Part shown: positions 25,050 through 35,900 of the stretch, piece by piece
Position numbering within the stretch: the first letter of the stretch is position 1
Layout: the number at the start of each line of letters is the position of its first letter
Assembly (NCBI GenBank): GCA_000688615.1
Contig: JHVA01000001.1
Coordinates: forward strand, 2,356,001 to 2,420,000
Reading direction: 5' to 3'
DNA: 64,000 nt
DNA from: Acidobacteriaceae bacterium KBS 146
GTDB lineage: Bacteria; Acidobacteriota; Terriglobia; Terriglobales; Acidobacteriaceae
Program-made: the position numbers and the translations under genes
The notes under the pieces: model-generated
Seen by the model: the letters and a program-made list of their open reading frames with translations, nothing else
Told to the model about the DNA's origin: nothing
The model's database searches: none

Positions 25050-28000
25050 ATGAGCCGTTTGTTGGCAATTATTTTTTGCATGACCTTAGGTACGCATGTC
25101 TTCGGTCAGCTTCCCAGCAGCACAATGAATGGCCGAGTGACGGATGCACAGGGAGCGGCCATTGCTTCAGCGCGAGTGACCCTTACAAGCGTGACCCAGG
25201 GCATCTCGAGAGAGACGCTTACGAATGCGGATGGTTTATACCAGTTTTCCTCGCTCGTTATCGGGCTTTACGATGTTCGTGTAGAGAGTCCTACATTTGC
25301 ACCGATGGAGATCCGTGGAATTCTTCTGGAGGCTGGGAAGACTCAAACCACGGATGTAGTTCTGCATGCAGGCTCGCAGGTCGTCGTGGATGTTACGAGC
25401 CAGAACCAATCGGTAGACTTGGCGCAATCGATGATTCAAGGCCAGATATCTTCGAGGACGATAGGAAGCATTCCCTTGAACGGCCGCAACTTTCTTGAGC
25501 TCGCATATCTCGTCCCCGGTAATCGCCCGGCTCCAACCTTCGATCCCACGAAAACCAATACTCTCGAGGTAAGTTCGGCCGGCGGATTCGGCCGTGGAGG
25601 TAACATCACCGTCGATGGAGGCGATAACAATGACGAAGTTGTCGGCGGTACGCTTTCTAATTTCCCTGCGGACTCCATTCAGGAGTTCCAGATCGCGACT
25701 GCGAGGTTCACCTCGGAGGTGGGACGCTCCGGCAACAGCATCATCAATATCGTCACGAAGTCCGGAACGAAGGATCTCCACGGTTCTCTCTTCTTCTTTT
25801 ACCGCAATCGCAACCTGCAAGCGCTGCCTGCCACGTTTGACCGTACTTTACCCACCCCACCCTTTGACAGAGAGCAGTTCGGCGGATCGCTGGGTGGTCC
25901 GATCCGCAAGGACAAAGCGTGGCTCTTCTCCTCGGCAGAATATCGCAACCAGAATGCTGCAGTACAGACAGGAACGCGCAACTTTGACACACAGACGATT
26001 CAGCACACTTCAGCTCCTGCTCCGTTACGCGATGCGTTGTGGTCCACGAGATACGATCAACAGCTGGGATCGAAAAATTCACTAATGGTGCGCTACTCGT
26101 TCAATCGATCTACGGACACTGGTGAAGCAACCCCATCGCAGGCCACGCCATCGTTCAGCGCAGCAGAGCGACAGAACTCTCTCAACCGATTCAATTCCGT
26201 TCAAGCTGGCCTGACTACAATCTTCTCTGCGTCCAAAGTTAATACTCTCTCCTTTCACTATGACAACTTCTATAACAACATTCCTCCCTTTCCTCACAAC
26301 GCTCCAGCAACGAACCCTCAACTGAGCCTGACGAATGAGCTAATCTTTCCAAGCCTCGCGGATGGAGCCAACTTCAATCTGCCGCAGCAGACAAATCTGG
26401 AGCGGTATCAATTTCGTGATTCGTTTTCATGGAATCTTGGTAGGCATAGTCTTCGGCTCGGTGGAGAATTCCAACACTACACAGCACACGGCCTGATCAA
26501 TGTGTTTGGCAGCGGAACTGCGATCCTTGTGTCTGACTTCGGTTTCGCGGATCTCAACCACGATGGCGCGGTGAATGACCTCGACATCCCTATCGCTGTG
26601 GCGCTGAAGAGCAGCGCCCCAGTGGTTCCGGTTCCGATCCCTCACGTCTTCAACAGCTATGTGGCTGGTTATGCACAGGACGACTGGCGTGTCACTTCTG
26701 GTCTCACACTCAATCTTGGTTTGCGTTGGGAGTACGACTCAAATTTGACGGGCACCTCCAGCGAACATGATCCCTGCCAGACTCTTACATCAGTTTCTTC
26801 CAAACCCTGCACCTGGATGGCGAATGTTATCGATCTTCATAAGGCGACCGACAAGAAGAACTTCAGTCCCAGGGTCGGCTTTGTTTATGACCCCTTTGGT
26901 GCGGGAAAGACGGTCTTTCGCGGCGGCTACGGCATCTACTACGACCGCATCATTCTTGAGACCGGCGCCGAAGAGCTGGTACAGAACGATAGAGCCCTTA
27001 CGGTGACACAGTATGCGGGGTCTTCCTGTGTCTCACCCTTCGTTCCTGGCCTTCCGAGTCTCGGGGCCTGCTTCGCTCCAATGTCCGGCTTTGCGCCTGG
27101 CACTCCTACCTTGGCCTCGCCTTTCAGCGGGCCACACCAGACTGGCGGTGTCGGCATGCTGGGCATGGGACCGGATGCACACCATCCGATCATGCAGCAG
27201 TTCTCGCTGGGACTACAGCAGCAATTCGGCAGCAGCTGGCTGCTCTCCGCCGACGGCATACATGTTTTCGCGAATCGCCAACTCAACGGGCACCTGCTCC
27301 GCACTACGAACTCTACTTCGCCCTACGTCTCATGTCCGGGCAACAACGTGCCCTGTTCACTGACTGATCCAGTGAGCGGAATCTCCGACAACATCACCAT
27401 TCTTGAGTCCAAGGCGAAGTCCTGGTACGACGGACTTATTCTGAGCCTACAGCGTCGCCAGATAAAGGTCGGGCCGGTGCATTATCAGTTCAACCTCAGC
27501 TATACGCTGTCGAAGACACTCGACTACTCAGATGATGACCAGCTGACAAACGGCAACTCGAATGAGCAGGTAAATCTTGTTGAGGGAATCTATCAGCCGC
27601 GACTCGAAAAAGGTTATGCGGTCACCGACGAACTCAATCGCATTACCCTCTATGGGGAAGCGCAGTTTCCGTGGAAGATCTCGTTTGCGCCGATCTACGC
27701 ATACGGATCGGGTGTGCCTGCCGATACGTTCCTGCCTGGCACAGGCATCAACGGGGCCAGCGGTTCACGTCTGCCGATCACTTCACGCAACTCGCTGGGG
27801 CGACAGATCAAGAATAGCAACCAACTGAATACGCTTATCGATAAATGGAACGCCCTGCCGTCCTGCCCAGCGGCATTTCCTTGTCTTGCAGGTGGTGGGC
27901 TCCAGCACGTTCCAGCGAACATCAACTTTTACAGTCCATTTAGTTCACTTGATATGCGCCTTAAGAAGGATTTCGTCTTCCGCGAGCGAGTCACGCTTAG

Positions 28001-28229
28001 CCTAATCGGCGAATCCTTCAATCTTTTCAACCAAACCAATATTCGTGGAACGAGCAACAAAAATTACTCGGGCCGGAATATCTCCATCAGCCCATATCAG
28101 CCGGCGCAAGGGACGCAGCCTGCACAAACCGTGCAGACCAACTTCTTCTCGCCTGTGACGACCGCTGGTGGTTTCTTTGGCTCCGGTGGACCCAGAGCTT
28201 TCCAGTTTGCCGCGCGGATCGCATTCTGA
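25050..28229 (+). CDS. TonB-dependent receptor, Oar-like
   Basis: A 1059-residue outer-membrane receptor. The signal peptide is [17 protein letters not shown]; residues about 25-105 are the carboxypeptidase-regulatory domain ([20 protein letters not shown]); the plug has [18 protein letters not shown] and [17 protein letters not shown]; the barrel ends in FQFAARIAF with the terminal Phe needed for outer-membrane insertion. I chose ATG 25050 because CGGAGA precedes it and it gives a clean signal peptide; an upstream in-frame ATG (24924) adds 42 unlikely residues. The stop overlaps the next start in TGATG, so the receptor is coupled to an AhpD-like gene, an unusual pairing. Confidence 0.93.
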   Translation: MSRLLAIIFCMTLGTHVFGQLPSSTMNGRVTDAQGAAIASARVTLTSVTQGISRETLTNADGLYQFSSLVIGLYDVRVESPTFAPMEIRGILLEAGKTQTTDVVLHAGSQVVVDVTSQNQSVDLAQSMIQGQISSRTIGSIPLNGRNFLELAYLVPGNRPAPTFDPTKTNTLEVSSAGGFGRGGNITVDGGDNNDEVVGGTLSNFPADSIQEFQIATARFTSEVGRSGNSIINIVTKSGTKDLHGSLFFFYRNRNLQALPATFDRTLPTPPFDREQFGGSLGGPIRKDKAWLFSSAEYRNQNAAVQTGTRNFDTQTIQHTSAPAPLRDALWSTRYDQQLGSKNSLMVRYSFNRSTDTGEATPSQATPSFSAAERQNSLNRFNSVQAGLTTIFSASKVNTLSFHYDNFYNNIPPFPHNAPATNPQLSLTNELIFPSLADGANFNLPQQTNLERYQFRDSFSWNLGRHSLRLGGEFQHYTAHGLINVFGSGTAILVSDFGFADLNHDGAVNDLDIPIAVALKSSAPVVPVPIPHVFNSYVAGYAQDDWRVTSGLTLNLGLRWEYDSNLTGTSSEHDPCQTLTSVSSKPCTWMANVIDLHKATDKKNFSPRVGFVYDPFGAGKTVFRGGYGIYYDRIILETGAEELVQNDRALTVTQYAGSSCVSPFVPGLPSLGACFAPMSGFAPGTPTLASPFSGPHQTGGVGMLGMGPDAHHPIMQQFSLGLQQQFGSSWLLSADGIHVFANRQLNGHLLRTTNSTSPYVSCPGNNVPCSLTDPVSGISDNITILESKAKSWYDGLILSLQRRQIKVGPVHYQFNLSYTLSKTLDYSDDDQLTNGNSNEQVNLVEGIYQPRLEKGYAVTDELNRITLYGEAQFPWKISFAPIYAYGSGVPADTFLPGTGINGASGSRLPITSRNSLGRQIKNSNQLNTLIDKWNALPSCPAAFPCLAGGGLQHVPANINFYSPFSSLDMRLKKDFVFRERVTLSLIGESFNLFNQTNIRGTSNKNYSGRNISISPYQPAQGTQPAQTVQTNFFSPVTTAGGFFGSGGPRAFQFAARIAF

Positions 28230-28819
28230 TGAGAACATTGATTCCAATTGTCGAAGAGGATGAAGCTGCAGGTGAAGTGGCCCGAGCCTATGAGCAGTAT
28301 CGTAGGCAGTTCGGTCGTAGCTCCGTCCCGGGCATCTTGAAGTGTTTCGCGACACACCCTGCGTTGCTGCAGCAGATGCTTGCTTTGGCTCCCGCACTGC
28401 TGTTCAGCGATGGACATCTTGCGCGAAAACAGAAAGAGATCATCGCTACGTATGTCTCAAGCCTCAACGATTGCGCCTACTGTCTCGATAGTCACGCTTC
28501 GTTTCTGCGCGAATGCGGCGGATCGGACGGTCTGCTCACCTCGCTGGCCCAGCGAAATCCAACCAGCAATGAGCTCGATGAAAAAGACCGGATCCTCTTG
28601 AGCTTTGTCCATAAAGTCTCCATAGCATCTCAAGCAATCACCCATCATGACATTCAGGCGATGAAGGATGCCGGATGGGATCATGACTCAATTGCAGAGG
28701 CCATTCACATAACCAGTCTCTTTGCTCTCTTCAATCGTGTAGCGAATGCCTTCGGCCTGGCTTCGCAAAATTTATTAGGCTTCGACCTCCAAAGTTCCTC
28801 TCGAAAGAACACACCATGA
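28229..28819 (+). CDS. AhpD-like (CMD-fold) peroxidase-related protein 3
   Basis: A 196-residue CMD-fold protein with E70, C82, C85 and H89 (CAYCLDSH), the full AhpD catalytic pattern. It starts within the stop codon of the TonB receptor (TGATG at 28227-28231), and its own stop overlaps the start of the fourth AhpD-like gene (ATGA at 28816-28819). It differs more from products 1 and 2 and starts like the uncharacterised peroxidase-related family (IPIVEEDEAAGEVARAYE). It probably acts in the cytoplasm, since no signal peptide is seen. Confidence 0.88.
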   Translation: MRTLIPIVEEDEAAGEVARAYEQYRRQFGRSSVPGILKCFATHPALLQQMLALAPALLFSDGHLARKQKEIIATYVSSLNDCAYCLDSHASFLRECGGSDGLLTSLAQRNPTSNELDEKDRILLSFVHKVSIASQAITHHDIQAMKDAGWDHDSIAEAIHITSLFALFNRVANAFGLASQNLLGFDLQSSSRKNTP

Positions 28820-29433
28820 ATACAGACGTGAAGAACGAGCAGCCGCCAATGTTCCTTCGCGGCGTTGAAGAGGCCCCGAAGCCGAGCGTGTACCGAGATC
28901 TTATTGAGCGTGCAAAGATGACCGGTGGTGATTCATGGCAGATATGGAACCTGCTGGCATTTGATCCTGAGGCAGCGCATCATCTGGCCGCGCTCTCGCA
29001 CAAGCTGATGCACGCCGAAGCCCCGCTCTCTCAGGGCCTGCGGGAGCTAATCGCCGCCTACACTTCATCTCTGAATAATTGCGATTTCTGCATGAAGGCC
29101 CATGCCGCGGTGGCCTCAGAGTTGTTGGAAGACAATGACCTCGTCTGGAGTGTGCTGCGCGATCCTGAGACCGCGGCAATTACTGAACAGCAGAAAGCCC
29201 TGCTGCGTTTCGTTCGCAAGATCACCTTAACTCCATCTTCTATCACGGCGGACGATATCCAGACATTGAACACTGCCGGATGGGATGATGCGGCGATCTT
29301 CTATGCAATCTCAGCCTGCGCGTTGTTCAATTTTTATAACCGCTGGGTTATGGCTAGCGGAGTCAATGTCGTTGCCGATGAAGTCTCAATGCGACTCGGC
29401 GCTCGCATGGCGAAGTGCGGCTATAACCGCTGA
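28816..29433 (+). CDS. AhpD-like (CMD-fold) peroxidase-related protein 4
   Basis: A 205-residue CMD-fold protein with E77, C89, C92 and H96 (CDFCMKAH). Its start overlaps the previous gene by four bases. Residues about 60-80 (HKLMHAEAPLSQGLRELIAAY) and 145-180 (ITADDIQTLNTAGWDDAAIF) match the CMD helices. Together with product 3 it resembles paired CMD proteins seen next to one another in other bacteria, which may form a hetero-oligomer; that is inference. It is the last gene of the receptor transcript and converges on an ASPIC/UnbV gene 133 bp away. Confidence 0.87.
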   Translation: MNTDVKNEQPPMFLRGVEEAPKPSVYRDLIERAKMTGGDSWQIWNLLAFDPEAAHHLAALSHKLMHAEAPLSQGLRELIAAYTSSLNNCDFCMKAHAAVASELLEDNDLVWSVLRDPETAAITEQQKALLRFVRKITLTPSSITADDIQTLNTAGWDDAAIFYAISACALFNFYNRWVMASGVNVVADEVSMRLGARMAKCGYNR

Positions 29434-29566
29434 TTACACTAAGGCTGTGCAGCGGCTTGTCGGTGAGTTATGCGTTTTCACGACTATGAGCCACTCCGCC
29501 TTTCTTGCATCTGAAAATACCGATCAGATATTGAGAGGTCTCGCAAACAGTAAAGGCACAGAAGAT

Positions 29567-31294
29567 TTATCGCTTTGAAATTTCTTCATTAACAATAAGC
29601 ACTTGATCGCCCTGCACATTTTCCAGTTTTTGGATGACGCCGCTTGGCCAATGGATCTCAATGAGCTTGGCTGCGACATCGGTGCCTAAGCCGAAGTGGG
29701 CGCGCTTGTCACTGGAAGAGAGATAGCTTCCCGAGGAAGTGACGGTCAGATATTGCGAGCCGGCAGAAGTAGTCAATTTGATGAGCGCGCCAATGCCGTC
29801 GCGGTTGCTGCGATGGCCCACGAGCGAAAGCGTAAGCCAATGGTTCGTGGTGACGGTTTCGTTATGCAGGATGTAGGCGGGGCCATTGTTGGTGGTGACG
29901 ACCGCATCGACGCGGCCGTCGTTGTCAAGGTCTCCGATGGCCATGCCACGACCGCTCCAGGCCTGATGGAAGACATCGCCAGATGAGGCCGAGATATCGA
30001 CGAACCCTTTGCCGGTATTCCGCGCCAGAAGCATTGGCTCCTTGTAATGGAGCTGAGGATAGTTCAGTTCGATGGTGTCGAGGTCGTGACCTTGTGCGAT
30101 GAGAAGGTCCTTCAGGCCATCATTGTCATAGTCGAGAAAGCGGATTCCCCAGCCGGAGTGGAGAAGGGTCATGCCTGCAATACCGCTGGCATAACCATCA
30201 TAAGAAAAGGTCGAATCGCCATTGTTGCGATAGAGAGCATATCGCTGATTAGCGAGGTTGGTGATAATTAGGTCCGGCTGGCCATCGTTATCATAATCCT
30301 GGAAATCAACTCCCATGCCAGCGTAGGTACGGCCATCGTTATCAACGGCTATCTCCGCGGTCATGCCGACCTCTTCAAACGTTCCATTGCCTTTGTTGCG
30401 GTAGAGGTGCTCGAACATAGAATCGTTAGCGACGACGAGGTCTATTTTGCCGTCGCGGTCGAAGTCTGCAATGGCGATGCCGAGGCCCTTGCCAGGCTTG
30501 TCGATCCCGATTTTTGTAGCAACCTCAGTGAAGCGCCCATCGCCATCGTTGTGGTAGACGAATGGGGTGATGGGTTTGAAGATATCCGGGTGGCAGTACG
30601 AGCGATAGCCTTCACGATGCTCCCCACACCATACATCTTCGAACTTCCAGTCCACATAGCGCAAAACGACAAGATCGAGCAGACCATCGTTGTCAAGATC
30701 AACCCACGTAGCTGAGGTAGACCATCCGCTGCCTCCGACACCGGATTTTTGAGTAACATCTGCAAAGCCGCCTTTACCGTTGTTGTGGTACAGACGGTTG
30801 CCGCCGTAAGCCGTGACATAGAGATCTTCGTAGCCGTCATTGTCGTAGTCACCGACCGCAACACCCATACCGTAACCTATACCCTCGAGGCCAGCCTTTT
30901 CGGTTACGTTTTCAAAGGTGCCGTCCTTTTTTTGACGAAAGAGGCGATTCCAATAGAGGGAACCAGTTTTCTGGGGGATAGCCTCTTTGTCCATGGGTAC
31001 CGTGAGAGGAGCACCATTAACAAAAAAGATGTCCAAGAGGCCATCGTTATCGTAGTCAAACGTCGCAACACCCGACCCCATTGTTTCAATGAGATATTTT
31101 TTTGAAGTATGGGACGCCTGACCGTTGAATACGACATGACTTTTTGCCGTGATGTCGATAAATTTTCCCGACAGATTGTTAGAAGATATAGCCTTCGACA
31201 TTGGCTGACGGTTGGAAGGTACCTGAACTTGCGCCACTGCCAAAAGCGTGATCGAAGATACAGTTAGACAGAGCAGAAACGCAGAAAGACGCAT
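29567..31294 (-). CDS. ASPIC/UnbV (CRTAC1-type) FG-GAP repeat protein 1
   Basis: A 575-residue exported beta-propeller protein. A signal peptide (LSAFLLCLTVSSITLLAVAQ) is followed by FG-GAP/VCBS repeats about residues 60-430, visible as repeated acidic Ca2+-binding loops of the DYDNDG(L/Y) type (FDYDNDGLLDIFF, GDYDNDGYEDLYV, VDLDNDGLLDLVV, FQDYDNDGQPDLII). Residues about 495-570 form the ASPIC/UnbV domain (SLVGHRSNRDGIGALIKL, HFGLGTDVAAKLIEIHWPSG). The molecular role of this family in bacteria is unsettled; it is often next to TonB receptors and TPR genes, as here. AAAGG lies three bases before the ATG. Confidence 0.9.
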   Translation of the reverse strand: MRLSAFLLCLTVSSITLLAVAQVQVPSNRQPMSKAISSNNLSGKFIDITAKSHVVFNGQASHTSKKYLIETMGSGVATFDYDNDGLLDIFFVNGAPLTVPMDKEAIPQKTGSLYWNRLFRQKKDGTFENVTEKAGLEGIGYGMGVAVGDYDNDGYEDLYVTAYGGNRLYHNNGKGGFADVTQKSGVGGSGWSTSATWVDLDNDGLLDLVVLRYVDWKFEDVWCGEHREGYRSYCHPDIFKPITPFVYHNDGDGRFTEVATKIGIDKPGKGLGIAIADFDRDGKIDLVVANDSMFEHLYRNKGNGTFEEVGMTAEIAVDNDGRTYAGMGVDFQDYDNDGQPDLIITNLANQRYALYRNNGDSTFSYDGYASGIAGMTLLHSGWGIRFLDYDNDGLKDLLIAQGHDLDTIELNYPQLHYKEPMLLARNTGKGFVDISASSGDVFHQAWSGRGMAIGDLDNDGRVDAVVTTNNGPAYILHNETVTTNHWLTLSLVGHRSNRDGIGALIKLTTSAGSQYLTVTSSGSYLSSSDKRAHFGLGTDVAAKLIEIHWPSGVIQKLENVQGDQVLIVNEEISKR

Positions 31295-31434
31295 AGACCT
31301 TTCCCAGATCCAGTTCCTGACGGACTAAATCGTTATACATCACCATTGCATCTCATGGCTTTGGATTATGGATGCGTTTCGATTACCCCGATCACGCCAA
31401 GTGGTCGACTCCGTAATGTCTTGGCTTGCGGGAA

Positions 31435-32850
31435 TCAAGGTTTGGCGGAAGGGCCGGCCTTCGAGGTGTAGACGAATTGCTGGACCTCAGCTCTCTCTTT
31501 GTCGACTTCGGCCAGATGTTGGGCTCGGAGTTTCTGATAAAGGTCGAATTCGGTCTGTGCGCGGTCTTTCTGGCCGAGGTGAACATAGTCTGTTCCCAAC
31601 CGGTAATGCGCGTCGGGAAGATTCGGGTTTAGCTCCAATGCGCGTAGGTATTCCGGCACGGATTTTGCGTATTCATGCTCGTCTGCGTACAAATTGCCCA
31701 GTTGCACATGCGCTTCGGAGAGCTTCTCATCCAGAGCTATCGATTTCTTGAGGAGAGATTCGACCGCTTCAGAATCCAAGCCTGCTCCCGCAGCACGTTT
31801 TCCCTTCCACAGACTCATCGCGTAATAGTACTGGGCCAAAGCGCTGTCGGGCTGAAGCTCCGAGTAACGCCGGAATCTTTGGATTACCTCTTCCGCCTGT
31901 TTGGGGGTACTGTCGTAGGCCCTGGAAAGAAACATGTAACAACGGGCGTCAGAAGGATCCAGATCAGCTGCAGTTAGCAAAGCTTTGACCGCCTCCTCAT
32001 ACATGCCCCGAGCATATAGCGCCATACCCAATCCGATCTGAAGGCGTGGAGAAGCGGGATAGAGTTGAATGGCCTGACGAAAAACTTCAATCGCTGGCTC
32101 GTAGGTCCTGTGAAGCAAAAGCTCGCTACCCCAATCAAAAAGATTTTCCTCGCTCGAATCCAGGTGGGCTGCGGCTCCAAACTCGTTCGCCGCCGCGACG
32201 AATTTTCCATCCTTCTCCTCTATCTGGGCCAGAAGATTGTGTAACTCTCCAGTGTTCTTACTTTGCAACATTTTTTGGACAAGTAATCGTGCCTCGCTTA
32301 GTTTGCCTGTAAGGAGATTGGCCATCGCAAGATCGTAGCTGTTGTCGTATGACGACGGATTGATTTGTTGCGCTCGCTCGAGGAAAGGACGTCCTTCTTC
32401 AAGCTTTCCAGCCTGGATGTAGATCTCTCCGAGATTGTGGTTGGCCATATAATCCCCAGGCTCCAACTCAACTGCCTTTCGGAACTGCTCGATGGCCAGC
32501 GGGATCTGTCCCGAATGCGAAAGACTTGCGGCCAGGTTGGTCCTGGCAGCTGCAGAGTTCGGTTTCAGTCGAACTGCGGCTTCGAGATGTTGGATGGCTT
32601 TTGCATCTTGCGAGAGCGAGGAATAGGTCAGCCCTAACAGCTCTTCAACTTCGAAGTGATTGGGAGCCTTAGGTAAAAGGTTCTCTAATTGGGTTGCCGC
32701 GTCTGAGAAATGCCTAGCGTCATATTCCGCAACTGCAGCTTGAAATTCGCGATTCAGCTCTTGCTTCTGATGGTCCTCGGCTCCCGAACATACAGCGCAA
32801 GCCAGGAGAGAGCAGCCAATCGCAAGCCGAAACGTGACACTCTTGCTCAC
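31435..32850 (-). CDS. Exported TPR protein 1
   Basis: A 471-residue periplasmic or surface tetratricopeptide protein. A signal peptide ends near CAVCSGAED; about ten TPR units follow (for example HLEAAVRLKPNSAAARTNLA, FRKAVELEPGDYMANHNLGE, YLRALELNPNLPDAHYRLG). I chose the GTG at 32850 because GGAGG lies five bases before it; the ATG at 32862 would contain that Shine-Dalgarno inside the coding sequence. TPR arrays bind peptides or protein partners. It stands between a TonB receptor and an ASPIC/UnbV gene in the same direction, so it may form a surface complex with them. Confidence 0.87.
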   Translation of the reverse strand: MSKSVTFRLAIGCSLLACAVCSGAEDHQKQELNREFQAAVAEYDARHFSDAATQLENLLPKAPNHFEVEELLGLTYSSLSQDAKAIQHLEAAVRLKPNSAAARTNLAASLSHSGQIPLAIEQFRKAVELEPGDYMANHNLGEIYIQAGKLEEGRPFLERAQQINPSSYDNSYDLAMANLLTGKLSEARLLVQKMLQSKNTGELHNLLAQIEEKDGKFVAAANEFGAAAHLDSSEENLFDWGSELLLHRTYEPAIEVFRQAIQLYPASPRLQIGLGMALYARGMYEEAVKALLTAADLDPSDARCYMFLSRAYDSTPKQAEEVIQRFRRYSELQPDSALAQYYYAMSLWKGKRAAGAGLDSEAVESLLKKSIALDEKLSEAHVQLGNLYADEHEYAKSVPEYLRALELNPNLPDAHYRLGTDYVHLGQKDRAQTEFDLYQKLRAQHLAEVDKERAEVQQFVYTSKAGPSAKP

Positions 32851-32890
32851 CAATTCCTCCATGATCCCCGTGCGAGCAAAATGCTATACA

Positions 32891-32937
32891 CAAAAACAAA
32901 TCCCGGAAAGGCTCTCAAGAAGCACGCCTTTCCGGGA
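32891..32937 (-). terminator. Rho-independent terminator after the TonB receptor gene
   Basis: Perfect 12-bp arms TCCCGGAAAGGC (32901-32912) and GCCTTTCCGGGA (32926-32937) around a 13-nt loop. Read on the minus strand, the stem is followed by a T-rich run (TTTGTTTTTG). It lies between the receptor's stop and the TPR gene, so it would end most receptor transcripts before the partner genes. Confidence 0.8.
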
Positions 32938-32952
32938 AGTCGTCATCCTAAC

Positions 32953-35900
32953 TTAGAAAAGTAGCTTAAGCGCAAACTGGATCTGACGCGGATCATAAGG
33001 AGCGTCGCGAGTCGATCCAACTCTGCCAAAGTTGGAAGATGTAAAGTTGCCCGAGTTGCTGATTGCGACGACGCCATTGCCGCCAAAATTCGGTGCATTG
33101 AAGTTTGGGTGGTTAAGAATATTGAAGAATTCGGACCGGAATTGCAGCGTGAACCGGTCGCTCATTCGAAAAGCTTTGAATGCAGAGAAATCCCATCGAC
33201 GGAATCCTGGTCCTGTGGTCGTTGGCCCAGCGAAGCCTAGGACGGCGCTACCTGTGTAAGGAATGCAGCCGGGCGTAGGTGCAACTCCCAGGGGGCAGGG
33301 CTGCTGGAAAGCGGCTGGGTTTCCGAACCAGTACAACCCTTTATTTGGTCCGGTGAGAACGTTCTTCATCCCCAGCTTCTGATCCTGTCCTGCGACTCTC
33401 ACATCTCTGCAGTTCGTTCCCGCAGTTGTCGCAGTGGGGCAAGTGAGGGTTATGGGCTGACCTCCCTGAAGCGTGACAATCCAATTTGCAGACCACCCTC
33501 CAATGACCGCATCAGCAATCTTTCCAGAGTTGGCGAGGAAACGCCTGTTCTTTCCAAACGGAAGATCATATCCTCCGCTCACGTGTAACACATGTCGAAT
33601 ATCGAAGTTTGCGAGTCCCCAATCAAACATCGGTCCCAGGCCCGGCACGGCAGGCGCGCGGAACCCACTCACACTACCGCCATTCAGCAGATCACCCGCA
33701 TCCGAGAGTGTCTTGGAATAGGTATATGCCACAAGGAAGCTCAAACCGTTTGAGAACTGTTGTTCCAGCTTGGTCTGCAGTCCGTTGTAATCGCTGAGTC
33801 CTACGGTCGACTGGAAACTTCCGTTCGATGCGAAGTCTGGGAATGGTATTGTCCCTCCCGCTCCTGGATTTGTGACGTTTGTTGTCTTCGTGCCGGATGG
33901 CAAGATTGCTGTCACATTGTTATTACCCACACCCACCTGGAGATTTTTGGCCTGCGTGAATACATAAGCGACCTGCGCGGAGAGTGCAGGCGTTATTGAA
34001 TACTGAACCGTGGCGTTCACGCTTAGAGTACGAGGAGTTACGTAGTTGAATTGAAGCCCCTGCAGACCCAATCCTTCAGCGTTTACAGCAGTAGGTGAAA
34101 ATTGAATACAGGACAGACCAGAGCTAATGGTCGCGGTAGAGCCCGGGCCGGCGGTGGCACAACCTGCCCACGGAGTATTGAAACTGATAGGTGAAACCGT
34201 CTGCAAGCCGGTGGTATTACCGCTAGTGAGTGGCGAATAGGTGAAGTTGTAGACAAAGGGATAATTCTCGCCAATATTCGGTCCGTATCCCTGATTTTCA
34301 AATGAGTTGTAGAAGAAGCCGAAACCGCCGCGCACGACAAGCTTCGGGTTGACCTGAAACGCGAGTCCTACGCGAGGGGCAAAATTGTTCTTCTGTGTCT
34401 GTACCAGTCCCTGTCCATATCTGTCAGTAAACTGGAGCGCAATCCCATCCTTGGCAAGCAGCGTAGTAAAGCTCGTGGATAAGCTTCTATTGTTCTTGCC
34501 GGTCGCAGGAATGAGATAGGTTGGGCCTCCATTGGGTGGGCCGCTTTGTACAAAGTTCGCCTGTCCACCGTTGGTCTCCCGGATGGGACTGAAATAGTCC
34601 CAACGTAACCCGAGATTAAGGGTCACTTTCGGACTAATCTTCCAATCGTCCTGGAAGTAGACCGCAAGATACTCCCTGGCGTCGTAGGTCTTATTGATGT
34701 TGGAGGCATTGACGCTGTCGGCACCGCCTGAATAGGAGACCCCATTCGGAACCGAAGTGGGCTGTGGAAGTAGAAGGAACTGAGCGCGTCCTGTGCCACC
34801 ATTGTTTTTCTCAGGTACATCGGAGTAGCGGCCGTCATAGTCGAAATTGCCACGTGAATATGCCGGCTGTAAAGTTGAAAACTTCACATGCTGAGACTCA
34901 ATTCCCGCTTTGAAGTTATGTGTCTTCCATACCTTCGTAAAGTCGTCGGTAATCTGCAGCGTTTGGCTGATTTCGTCTGAAGGCAAGAATGCGTTGCTTC
35001 CCAAAGTTGCCAGTCCCCCAATCGCGATCGAAGGAAGACCACCGTTTTCCGGGGCTTGTGGGATTCCTTGAATGCCGTACTGCTCTGGAATACCGCTCTG
35101 ATTGCCTACCGGACCGAAACGCGTTGTGTGGAGATGGTTGAATCCCACATGCAGCACATTGATTGTTGCCGGAGTGAACACATGGGTGTAACCCAGGACA
35201 GACTGATTGGATTTAGCACTCTGGTCACCCTGCTGGAATCCGCCGCCGTCCGCCACGCCTCCAAAGATGCCCGGTATGAATTGAGGATCATCCACATAGC
35301 TGAATCGAAAAAACACTTGGTCCGACTTAAGGGGATTTACATCAGCCCTGACATCAAAGGCGTTTCTGCGTTCGTACAGGCTGGGGCTTGTCGTGTAGTT
35401 TCCGGACAATGCTCCAGAGGTGGGCGCCGGATAGAGGCTCATAAGTTTGAGAGCAACCGGATCCAGGCGACTGGCGGGAATGTGATTGAGGTTCGGGCAA
35501 ACGCCAGTTGAAATCCTGGAGGTAGATGCTGAGCATCCGAATGGGTCTCGAACGTAACCAGTGCTCGTTGCAGCAATACCGGATACCGGATCAACCTGGC
35601 CAGCCGTAACCAGCCTGGTAGTGGCAGGGTCGAGGACCGTACCAAGTGGTACCGTACGGCCGAGGTTGTCAGTCTGGCTGTTCGCCGTGATCAGGTCGGA
35701 GAGATTGGTGAAACCGCTGGCGACCTCTGCTGCAGTCGGAACAGATCCGGTGAGAACCGTTCCCTGCACGCGGCGCAGACCTTCATAATCACCGAAGAAA
35801 AATATCTTGTCCTTGATAATCGGGCCGCCGATAGCACCCCCAAATTGATTGAGGCGTAATCTGCCCTTTTTGATACCGGCGTTGGCCTCGAACCAATCCG

